From the NCBI GenBank assembly GCA_964581605.1, contig CAZOPF010000105.1:1-18559 (forward strand): a DNA stretch of 18,559 nt, read 5' to 3'. This stretch comes from CAADGU01 sp964581605 (lineage in GTDB: Bacteria > Chloroflexota > Anaerolineae > Promineifilales > Promineifilaceae). Position 1 is the stretch's first letter, and every line of letters begins with the position of its first letter. Shown here piece by piece: positions 13,020-18,559 of this stretch. A model generated the notes under the pieces. The model saw only the letters and a program-made list of their open reading frames with translations. It made no database searches and had not been told where the DNA came from. The translations under genes were made by a program, and so were the position numbers.

Positions 13020-13412
13020 ATGCAAGCCACTGTTCTTCTAGCAGATTATGCCAATTTGACGGCTAACGGGAAACCTAATGTGATGGGCGTTTTTCGGCAA
13101 ATTTATGCTCATCAATTTCCCTGTCGGCATTTGTCAATGTATCTTGTCATCATACTGCAAACAGACCCCATTGAGGAATCGCGTGGAGAACATATCCTCG
13201 CTGCGCGCCTGATTGATGCCGATGGTTCTGTCTTACGTCAACTTGAAATACCATTCAGGTTTCCAGAGCGCAGTAGTGGTATAAGGCCAGAAGCCACGAT
13301 GATCTTTCGGATTGACCACATTGAATTTCCTTATCCAGGTGATTATGCCTGGCATATTTTGATTGAAAATGAAAATATAGGACAATACGAATTCTATCTC
13401 AACCAACAATAA
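13020..13412 (+). CDS. DUF6941-like protein of unknown function
   Basis: This 130-residue soluble protein starts MQATVLLADYANLTANGKPNVMG and has FPCRHLSMYLVI, RLIDADGSVL and FPYPGDYAWHI segments. The pattern matches what I recall of the DUF6941 family (small beta-rich proteins of unknown role). The ATG at 13020 is favoured by AAGAGG (13005-13010) nine bases upstream and by the family's usual MQAT start; an in-frame ATG at 12969 would add 17 unlikely residues. The codon use is clearly more AT-rich than in the neighbouring operons and no ACGGCCGT octamer is present. It lies 20 bp before hicA and is probably co-transcribed, but a functional link to the toxin-antitoxin pair is not shown. Confidence 0.6.
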   Translation: MQATVLLADYANLTANGKPNVMGVFRQIYAHQFPCRHLSMYLVIILQTDPIEESRGEHILAARLIDADGSVLRQLEIPFRFPERSSGIRPEATMIFRIDHIEFPYPGDYAWHILIENENIGQYEFYLNQQ

Positions 13413-13432
13413 TCAGACATTGGATTAATGAA

Positions 13433-13687
13433 GTGCCTTCATCAGCAGAAAAACTTTTTGAAAAAGCACAAAACACACAGAGTGGCTGGAAACGGCAGGA
13501 GATTGATAGATTGTATATTGGATTTGGGTTTACCATCAGGCACGGACAAAATCATGACATTGTGAGTCACCCTAATTACCCTGATCTACGAGCAACTTTG
13601 CCCAGGCAAAAAATAATGAAACCAGTTTATGTCCGTCAGGCTGTCAGGTTGATTGATGCCTTACTCAGTCAACAGGAGAATAATTGA
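13433..13687 (+). CDS. hicA: HicA-like mRNA interferase toxin
   Basis: This 84-residue protein matches the longer HicA variants: an N-terminal helix (EKLFEKAQNTQSGW), then EIDRLYIGFGFTIRHGQNHDIVSHP and LPRQKIMKPVYVRQAVRLIDAL. HicA has a dsRBD-like fold and cleaves mRNA; the catalytic His is probably His41 in GQNHDI. The start is uncertain: GTG at 13433 lacks a clear ribosome-binding site and may be read by coupling from the upstream gene, whose stop is 20 bp away. The gene ends one base before the ATG of hicB and contains the hicB ribosome-binding site, the usual tight toxin-antitoxin layout. It is AT-rich, consistent with horizontal gain. Confidence 0.75.
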   Translation: MPSSAEKLFEKAQNTQSGWKRQEIDRLYIGFGFTIRHGQNHDIVSHPNYPDLRATLPRQKIMKPVYVRQAVRLIDALLSQQENN

Positions 13688-13688
13688 A

Positions 13689-14024
13689 ATGAGCAATAAT
13701 CAATGGGCAAAAGCAAAAGAATTGGCTGCACGCAATTACTTTACCGTTATTAACCGTGAGGAAAGTGATAAGGGTGAATATTACTATGTAGCCGCTCATC
13801 CTGATTTGCCTGGGTGTATGGCCGATGGACAAACGCCCGAAGAAGCAAAACAAGAACTTGCCAAAGCGCTTGTAGACTATATTTATTTTTTACTTGAGGA
13901 TAACGTGACTGTACCTGAGCCTAAAACCTATGAAGTGACGAGTCAAATACAACGGCTTGAGGAGGGCATAGTTTTACGGGAATTGCCAATTGGGTATATC
14001 GTGGAAGAATTCACCCCTACATGA
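13689..14024 (+). CDS. hicB: HicB-like antitoxin
   Basis: This 111-residue protein carries the HicB partial RNase H-like domain: YYYVAAHPDLPGCMADGQTPEEAKQ (about 33-57) is the family signature, followed by a helix (LAKALVDYIYFLLEDN). HicB binds HicA and blocks its active site. The ATG at 13689 is chosen because AGGAG (13674-13678) lies ten bases upstream; the longer frame from 13653 would start inside hicA. No clear helix-turn-helix or ribbon-helix-helix is seen in the C-terminal part (TSQIQRLEEGIVLRELPIG), so autoregulation by this protein is uncertain. The order toxin-antitoxin is that of classical hicAB. Confidence 0.8.
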   Translation: MSNNQWAKAKELAARNYFTVINREESDKGEYYYVAAHPDLPGCMADGQTPEEAKQELAKALVDYIYFLLEDNVTVPEPKTYEVTSQIQRLEEGIVLRELPIGYIVEEFTPT

Positions 14025-14128
14025 TTTTGGTGAGCGCCCCAGTGGGATTCCGCGACGGCCGTCGTCAACAGAAACCACCCCTTGCTCCCACCTCAGATTG
14101 GAGTTTGTTTTGCAGGCTTAAATCTGGC

Positions 14129-14177
14129 AGAACGGCCGTATCCCCTACGGCCGTTCTTTTTTGTGTAAAGAGGGGAC
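14129..14177 (+). terminator. Terminator hairpin made of two ACGGCCGT octamers (copy 2)
   Basis: AGAACGGCCGTA (14129-14140) pairs perfectly with TACGGCCGTTCT (14146-14157), loop TCCCC, then five T. The 32 bases at 14129-14160 are identical to 12856-12887, and the next 15 (14163-14177) match 13 of 15 of 12888-12902. It terminates the hicAB transcript from the left. Confidence 0.8.
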
Positions 14178-14201
14178 GGGGGGCACACTTATACGGGTTT
14201 G

Positions 14202-15113
14202 TTACGATGCAGGCTGGTGATGGCCCTCGGCCTCAATTTGCTGCTTCACAGCCATTAACTCCACCCGCTTCTCCTCACTCACCTCCGGGTACGCCAGGTC
14301 TAGCTTCTGAATACGAGCCGTGATAATGTCGGCCACGCAGGCACGCATAAACCATTTGTGGTCGGCCGGGATCACATACCAGGGCGCAATCTCTGTACTG
14401 GTAGCCTGCAACATCTCCTCATACGCCTGCTGATAGACATTCCAATACTGCCGCTCGTGGAAATCACCTACAGCAAACTTCCACTGCTTGGCCGGGTCAT
14501 TCAGCCGGTCTAAAAATCGCCGCCGCTGCTCTTCCTTGGAGACGTTCAAGAAAAATTTGAGGATAAGCGTATCGGCACGAGACACCATCGCCTCAAACTC
14601 GTTGATCTCCTGATACCGGGTACGCCACACCTCGTCCAGGCTGGCATTGTGCCCACGCTGCGGCCGCCACTGGTTATACAAGAAATCAGGATGCACCCGC
14701 ACCACCAGCACCTCCTCGTAATAAGAGCGATTAAAAATGGCGATACGGCCGTGTGCCGGTAATTTCCGCATCGGCCGCATCAAAAAATGGTGCTGGCGTT
14801 CCTCATCCGTTGGCGCTCTAAAGCTGGTCACTTCCACCCCCTGCGGATTCACGCCAGACATCACATGTTTAATCGTGCCATCCTTGCCCGCAGCATCCAA
14901 CGCCTGGAAGATGACCAACACCGCAAACTGCCCACTGGCCCAGAGCAACTCCTGGGCGGCCGATAGTTCGGTCACATCTTCCAGCAGCGCCTCTTTGGCC
15001 TCTTTCTTATTGGCAAATCCGGCCGTATAGGCGGGGTCATAATCGGCCAGCTTTATTTTCTTGCCTGGTGGCACCAGAAACGGCGCATGGTCAAGGCGGT
15101 GATTCTCAATCAT
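14202..15113 (-). CDS. ppk2: Polyphosphate kinase 2 family protein (PPK2, class III-like)
   Basis: This 303-residue enzyme uses polyphosphate to phosphorylate nucleotides. The Walker A region reads QALDAAGKDGTIKHVM (70-85, with Lys77), the Walker B/lid segment is IFNRSYYEEVLVVRVHP (126-142), and the dimer-type insert and C-terminal helices fit the family. The NRS-YYE-VLVVRVH pattern is that of class III PPK2, which can phosphorylate both AMP and ADP; the class call is by memory of the motif. The start at 15113 is set by AAGGAG six bases upstream; a longer frame beginning at 15158 overlaps the kinase gene and lacks such a site. It is the last gene of the trmFO-histidine kinase-ppk2 operon, 14 bp after the kinase stop. 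Confidence 0.9.
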   Translation of the reverse strand: MIENHRLDHAPFLVPPGKKIKLADYDPAYTAGFANKKEAKEALLEDVTELSAAQELLWASGQFAVLVIFQALDAAGKDGTIKHVMSGVNPQGVEVTSFRAPTDEERQHHFLMRPMRKLPAHGRIAIFNRSYYEEVLVVRVHPDFLYNQWRPQRGHNASLDEVWRTRYQEINEFEAMVSRADTLILKFFLNVSKEEQRRRFLDRLNDPAKQWKFAVGDFHERQYWNVYQQAYEEMLQATSTEIAPWYVIPADHKWFMRACVADIITARIQKLDLAYPEVSEEKRVELMAVKQQIEAEGHHQPAS

Positions 15114-15127
15114 AGTCAACTCCTTCC

Positions 15128-16321
15128 TTACATACCCCACATCGGCTCTTTTAACCATAAAGGCAGTTCGATGTGAAAGGTACTGCCAGGACAGGTCTCT
15201 TCGTTATATCCATCACTCTGCGCCCAAATCTGGCCACCGTGTGCCTCAATAATACCTCTGGCAATAGGTAATCCCAGGCCAGGGCCGCCTCCCTTGAATT
15301 TGGTTTTGCTAGAAGAATGCAGGCTGGCATCAGCGGCCGTGCCAAACTTATTGAAGATGAGTTCCAGATCAGCAGCGGCAATCCCAATGCCTGTATCCTT
15401 CACCTGAAGATCTAAAAAGCCCCCTAAATCATCCGATGATTCATCCTGGCGGGTAGGCACGGCCGTTACCGTCACCTGCCCACCATCGGGCGTGTATTTC
15501 AGCCCATTCATCAATACTTTCATCAATGCCTTCTTCAATTTTTCCTCATCGCCATAGGTATAGGAAGGGACATTAAAAGGCATAACGCGCAATTCCACAC
15601 TGCGCTCCGCAAAATACTTATCCAGGCTATCGGCCACCATAATCGCCAAACGTTCCAGGCTAATCTCCCGGTATTTGATTTCAAACGACTTTAGGTCGAG
15701 CAAAGAAACATCAATCAGATCACCAATCACTTCCCGCATCCGGCGAAAACCATTATTAAACCCATCCAGATACACGGTCAGGCGCGGTTCATTCTTTAAT
15801 TCCGCCCGCAAAATGTTGGCATATCCTTCAATAATGGTTAAGGGGGTTTTTAATTCGTGCGCCGCCACAGCAATAAATTTGGTCTTTGTTTCTTCAAGTC
15901 GATCTTCTTGTTGGCGCAATTGTACCATATGCTCAATCAGGTCGGCCCGCTGAATATCCGTGGCTAACTGGGAAGCTTCAATAATGGCATAGGTAAGAAT
16001 GTCGTCTAACTGGCGCATGGCGCGCAATGTTTCCTGGGGCGGGAACTGCCGCTCCAGGCGAGCAATTATCTCTTGTTTCAGCACACGCAATACTACCAGC
16101 CAATCATAAGCTCCCCGCGCATCGTGGCCGATACTGGTTAAGGCCCAGGATTGCACATTTGCCAGTTGCATTTCCGGGCGGGCGGTTACACTGTCTGCCA
16201 GCAGTGCAAGAAACTCAAAGAGGTCATCTTCGTCCACCAACATATTGGGGGCGCGGCGCAGAGTAGCACTGCACAAGATGGCCGCATTTTGGCGTAACCA
16301 CAAATTCAATCCTTCAGCCAT
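15128..16321 (-). CDS. Soluble sensor histidine kinase
   Basis: This 397-residue protein has a complete HisKA-HATPase_c core: phospho-acceptor His155 in AVAAHELKTPLTIIEGYANIL, N-box Asn272 in VLMNGLKYTP, G1 DTGIGI (309-314) and G2 GPGLGL (346-351). The N-terminal 130 residues are predicted helical, with no membrane segment, and I recognise no PAS, GAF or receiver domain, so the sensed signal is unknown and the protein is cytosolic. A short coiled stretch (about 131-148) links to HisKA. The ATG is one base after the trmFO stop, with AAGGA just upstream, so translation is coupled. No response regulator gene is in the window. Confidence 0.88.
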   Translation of the reverse strand: MAEGLNLWLRQNAAILCSATLRRAPNMLVDEDDLFEFLALLADSVTARPEMQLANVQSWALTSIGHDARGAYDWLVVLRVLKQEIIARLERQFPPQETLRAMRQLDDILTYAIIEASQLATDIQRADLIEHMVQLRQQEDRLEETKTKFIAVAAHELKTPLTIIEGYANILRAELKNEPRLTVYLDGFNNGFRRMREVIGDLIDVSLLDLKSFEIKYREISLERLAIMVADSLDKYFAERSVELRVMPFNVPSYTYGDEEKLKKALMKVLMNGLKYTPDGGQVTVTAVPTRQDESSDDLGGFLDLQVKDTGIGIAAADLELIFNKFGTAADASLHSSSKTKFKGGGPGLGLPIARGIIEAHGGQIWAQSDGYNEETCPGSTFHIELPLWLKEPMWGM

Positions 16322-16322
16322 T

Positions 16323-17726
16323 CTATCCTTCGTGGTATTGTGTAGTAGTGCCAGGTGTCAGTTGGGGCTTGTCAGTTAACACTTGCACACCTGGCGCCTG
16401 GTACTTGATACCATTGGCACGGGCGAAGCGACGGAGGGCAGTCAGGGCGCGCTCGCTGTACCAATGGTACCGCTCTGCTTTGGGTAAATCGTGCTGTGGG
16501 GCAGGCAGCAGGCCAAAATTGGCCTTCATGGGTTGAAAATGATTGGCTTCAGCATGAGTCACATAATGGCAAAGAGCGCCTGACATGGTGGTGGGTGGCA
16601 AAATAACAGGTAATTGCCCTCTGAGCAAACGGGCAGCATTGATGCCTGCCAATAGACCAGTAGCGGCATTGCCCATATACCCTTCCACGCCAGTGATTTG
16701 CCCGGCAAAGAAGAGGTCGGCGCGGCCGCGATATTGCAATGAAGGATGTAACAACTGCGGCGCATTGATATATGTGTTACGGTGCATCATACCGTAGCGT
16801 ACAAATTCAGCATTTTGCAGGCCAGGGATCAAGCCCAACACGCGCTTTTGTTCGCCCCAACGCAGGTTGGTCTGGAAGCCGACGATATTGTAAAGCGAGC
16901 CGATCAGGTTATCCTGGCGAAGTTGCACGACGGCATACGGCCGTGTGCCCGTTCGCGGATCCACCAGCCCCACCGGGCGCATCGGCCCAAAGGCCAATGC
17001 CCTATCACCGCGCCGGGCCAGTTGTTCGATAGGCATACACCCTTCAAAAAAGTGAGGGTCTTCCTGCTCAAATTGTTTCAGGGTGATGGTTTCGGCCGTT
17101 AGCAGTGCCTCTTGAAATTGAAAATACTCTTCCTTCGTCAGGGGGCAGTTGATGTAATCGCCCTCTTCTTGTTCACCGCGATCATAGCGGGAGCTGCGGA
17201 AGGCAAGGCGCATGTCAATGCTTTCCGCCTGCACAATGGGCGAAAGCGCATCATAAAAGTAGAGATAGTCCTGCCCGGTCAGTTCGCCAATGCTGGCGGC
17301 AAGTGCCGGGGAGGTGAGGGGGCCGCTGGCAATGATGGCTGGTGTGGCGGGCACGGCCGTCACTTCTTCACGCATCAGTTCGATCAACGGATGGCTCTCT
17401 ATTTTTTCCGTCACCCGTTGGGCAAAGAGGTCACGGTCAACAGCCAACGAAGAACCAGCAGGCACGGCCGTTTCCTGAGCGCAGGCCAATATCAACGAAC
17501 CCAATGCCTGCAGTTCCGCCTTCAATAGCCCAGGGGCCTTGTCTGGCAATAGCGAGCCAAGCGAATTACTGCATACCAGTTCAGCCAGCCAGGGGGTGCT
17601 ATGCGCAGGTGTGGTTTGCTGGGGTCTCATCTCATATAGACGGACCGGTATGCCCCATTCGGCCGCCTGCCAGGCCGCTTCTGCCCCCGCCAAACCACCA
17701 CCAATCACGATCAACGCTGTATGCAT
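16323..17726 (-). CDS. trmFO: Folate-dependent tRNA m5U54 methyltransferase TrmFO
   Basis: This 467-residue FAD enzyme transfers a methyl from 5,10-methylenetetrahydrofolate to U54 of tRNA. The FAD motif VIGGGLAGAEAA is at 7-18, EMRP at 32-35, the catalytic cysteine pair is Cys52 (VCSNSLGS) and Cys230 (FFEGCMPIE), and GQITGVEGYMGNAATGLLAG near the C-terminus is a family hallmark. Typical length is about 435-450; here the last ~20 residues (VLTDKPQLTPGTTTQYHEG) look like an added tail encoded by AACTGAC-type repeated DNA. The ATG at 17726 has no ribosome-binding site but sits seven bases behind an extended -10, so a leaderless transcript is likely. It is the first gene of an operon with a histidine kinase and ppk2. 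Confidence 0.95.
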   Translation of the reverse strand: MHTALIVIGGGLAGAEAAWQAAEWGIPVRLYEMRPQQTTPAHSTPWLAELVCSNSLGSLLPDKAPGLLKAELQALGSLILACAQETAVPAGSSLAVDRDLFAQRVTEKIESHPLIELMREEVTAVPATPAIIASGPLTSPALAASIGELTGQDYLYFYDALSPIVQAESIDMRLAFRSSRYDRGEQEEGDYINCPLTKEEYFQFQEALLTAETITLKQFEQEDPHFFEGCMPIEQLARRGDRALAFGPMRPVGLVDPRTGTRPYAVVQLRQDNLIGSLYNIVGFQTNLRWGEQKRVLGLIPGLQNAEFVRYGMMHRNTYINAPQLLHPSLQYRGRADLFFAGQITGVEGYMGNAATGLLAGINAARLLRGQLPVILPPTTMSGALCHYVTHAEANHFQPMKANFGLLPAPQHDLPKAERYHWYSERALTALRRFARANGIKYQAPGVQVLTDKPQLTPGTTTQYHEG

Positions 17727-17742
17727 GGACGGAATTTTATCA
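17724..17742 (-). promoter_or_regulatory. Extended -10 promoter of the trmFO operon, apparently leaderless
   Basis: On the minus strand TGATAAAAT (17742-17734) is an extended -10 (TG-N-TAAAAT). Seven bases separate it from the trmFO ATG, exactly the distance seen at pspA, so transcription should start at the ATG. No -35 match is found at 16-18 bp, as often with extended -10 promoters, and no ribosome-binding site is present. Confidence 0.5.
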
Positions 17743-17758
17743 CATGTAGGGAGGCAAT

Positions 17759-17790
17759 AAAAAACGGCCGTTACAGGATAACGGCCGTTT
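17759..17790 (-). terminator. Terminator hairpin made of two ACGGCCGT octamers (after the phosphoribosyltransferase gene)
   Basis: AAACGGCCGTTA (17762-17773) pairs perfectly with TAACGGCCGTTT (17779-17790) around a five-base loop. On the minus strand the stem ends in six T (17764-17759). It would terminate the leftward phosphoribosyltransferase transcript just before the trmFO promoter. Confidence 0.8.
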
Positions 17791-17820
17791 CTTACTTGGC
17801 TATCGAAAGGTCAGGAGGTT

Positions 17821-17852
17821 GCCTGATCGCGTAATCGCCTGATCTCCTACGC
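17821..17852. repeat. Short tandem repeat array, unit GCCTGATC (8 bp)
   Basis: GCCTGATC, GCGTAATC, GCCTGATC and TCCTACGC run in tandem directly behind the phosphoribosyltransferase stop (17858). Flanking AGGAG (17813-17817) and CTCCT (17844-17848) are inverted. This is the GC-richest array in the window. Confidence 0.6.
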
Positions 17853-17857
17853 GCCTC

Positions 17858-18361
17858 TTAATTCCATACTCCCAGCACTTCCGGGCCGCGATCCAACTCC
17901 CAGGGATAGATAATGTAGGCATCCGTAACGGCCGCATAATACGTTGGCGTCAGGCCAGGGTAAAGGGAAGTGGAAGGTTTGTAATGCAGCACACAGGTAT
18001 CAGGCATTCCACCGGCAACGTCAATCCGGTTAGCCACCGTCACCATGTTGCGTCCTTTCGTCCATACATCATCCACCACCAGCACACGCCGGCCGGCCAG
18101 CGCGGCATCCGCCGGAAATTGGATAAACTCGGGAATAGCATACTTTTCCGGGCCGGGGATTTGCAGGCCCGGAAAATCGGCCGGAAACCGCACCGAAGCG
18201 GTTAATACATAAGTGATATTTAACGCTTCAGCCAGCAGCCCACCTGGAACAATTCCGCCGCGAGTAATAATGACCATGCTGTCATAACGGCCGTGAATCT
18301 GCGGCGCTAAATAATCTATCAATTTATCTACATCAGACCACGTGAGAACTTCACGACGCAT
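17858..18361 (-). CDS. Purine-type phosphoribosyltransferase (Gpt/HPRT-like)
   Basis: This 167-residue protein has the type I phosphoribosyltransferase fold. The PRPP-binding loop VLVVDDVWTKG is at 93-103, the early loop IITRGGIVPGGLLAEAL at 31-47, and YIIYPWE near the C-terminus resembles the base-binding hood of xanthine/guanine phosphoribosyltransferases. It probably salvages a purine base using PRPP; the exact base is not clear. The ATG at 18361 is chosen because AGGAG sits six bases upstream; two ATGs 15-18 bases further up would place that site inside the gene. It is followed by an 8-bp repeat array and an octamer-based terminator, so it is transcribed alone in this window. An octamer at 18287 encodes Gly-Arg (HGRYDS). 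Confidence 0.8.
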   Translation of the reverse strand: MRREVLTWSDVDKLIDYLAPQIHGRYDSMVIITRGGIVPGGLLAEALNITYVLTASVRFPADFPGLQIPGPEKYAIPEFIQFPADAALAGRRVLVVDDVWTKGRNMVTVANRIDVAGGMPDTCVLHYKPSTSLYPGLTPTYYAAVTDAYIIYPWELDRGPEVLGVWN

Positions 18362-18512
18362 GAGGGTCTCCTGCATCATTGTGAGGGCGAAGCAGTGGGA
18401 AAATGAATGTCTGAGTGGTCTCTTGTACCGTCCCCAACTGCATCCCTTCTACAAGGTTACAATTTATTAACTGGATAAACCTCAACCAGAGGGTTTCCTT
18501 ACAAAAAATGCA

Positions 18513-18536
18513 GGCATATTCTGGTTGGAATATGCC
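18513..18536. repeat. Perfect 9-bp hairpin near the window edge
   Basis: GGCATATTC (18513-18521) pairs with GAATATGCC (18528-18536) around TGGTTG. There is no T-tract. It may be a dispersed hairpin element or a 3' structure of a gene beyond the window. Confidence 0.45.
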
Positions 18537-18559
18537 CGGCTCGCAATCCTACCCGTTTG

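Noticed and set aside
15114..15158. Longer start for PPK2 overlapping the histidine kinase gene
   Set aside because: The ATG at 15113 follows AAGGAG directly, and the longer N-terminus is just the kinase 3' end in another frame.
18380..18559. Promoter of the phosphoribosyltransferase gene
   Set aside because: AT-rich words such as TTAATAAAT are present on the minus strand, but no -35/-10 pair with acceptable spacing was found.

Overview
The window looks like a chromosomal segment of a filament- or biofilm-forming member of the Chloroflexota (Anaerolineae/Caldilineae/Ardenticatenia-like). This placement is an inference from gene content (folate-dependent TrmFO, a class III-like PPK2, paired small Wzz proteins with a BY-kinase), moderately high GC, leaderless promoters and short tandem repeats in the gaps. 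No rRNA, tRNA, CRISPR array or transposase was found.

Layout. 1-395: non-coding, rich in inverted repeats, with a hairpin element split by a tandem-repeat insert. 396-3209 (+): FAD-dependent epoxidase/hydroxylase-like protein, a seven-helix membrane protein and an SRPBCC protein. 3210-3593: non-coding with a strong rho-independent terminator. 3594-6156 (-): a lipoprotein vanadium-dependent haloperoxidase followed by a MenH-like hydrolase. 6443-7819 (+): cysS. 7946-9599 (+): an envelope-stress group (LiaI-like membrane protein, PspC, PspA). 9650-12826 (+): an exopolysaccharide group (GT4 glycosyltransferase, two Wzz-type proteins, BY-type tyrosine kinase). 13020-14024 (+): an AT-rich DUF6941-like/HicA/HicB module lying between two near-identical terminator repeats. 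14202-17726 (-): trmFO, a soluble histidine kinase and PPK2 in one tight operon. 17858-18361 (-): a purine-type phosphoribosyltransferase.

How the parts relate. The PspA/PspC/LiaI-like genes and the polysaccharide genes form an envelope block. PPK2 and the histidine kinase suggest polyphosphate or energy signalling attached to a tRNA-modification gene. The most unusual features are not genes. The palindromic octamer ACGGCCGT occurs 33 times by hand count where about 0.4 would be expected by chance, and pairs of it form the stems of three terminators. Arrays of 7-8 bp units occupy most gaps; several supply the stop codon of the upstream gene, one supplies the ribosome-binding site of the next gene, and one appears to have been inserted into a hairpin element with a 5-bp target duplication.
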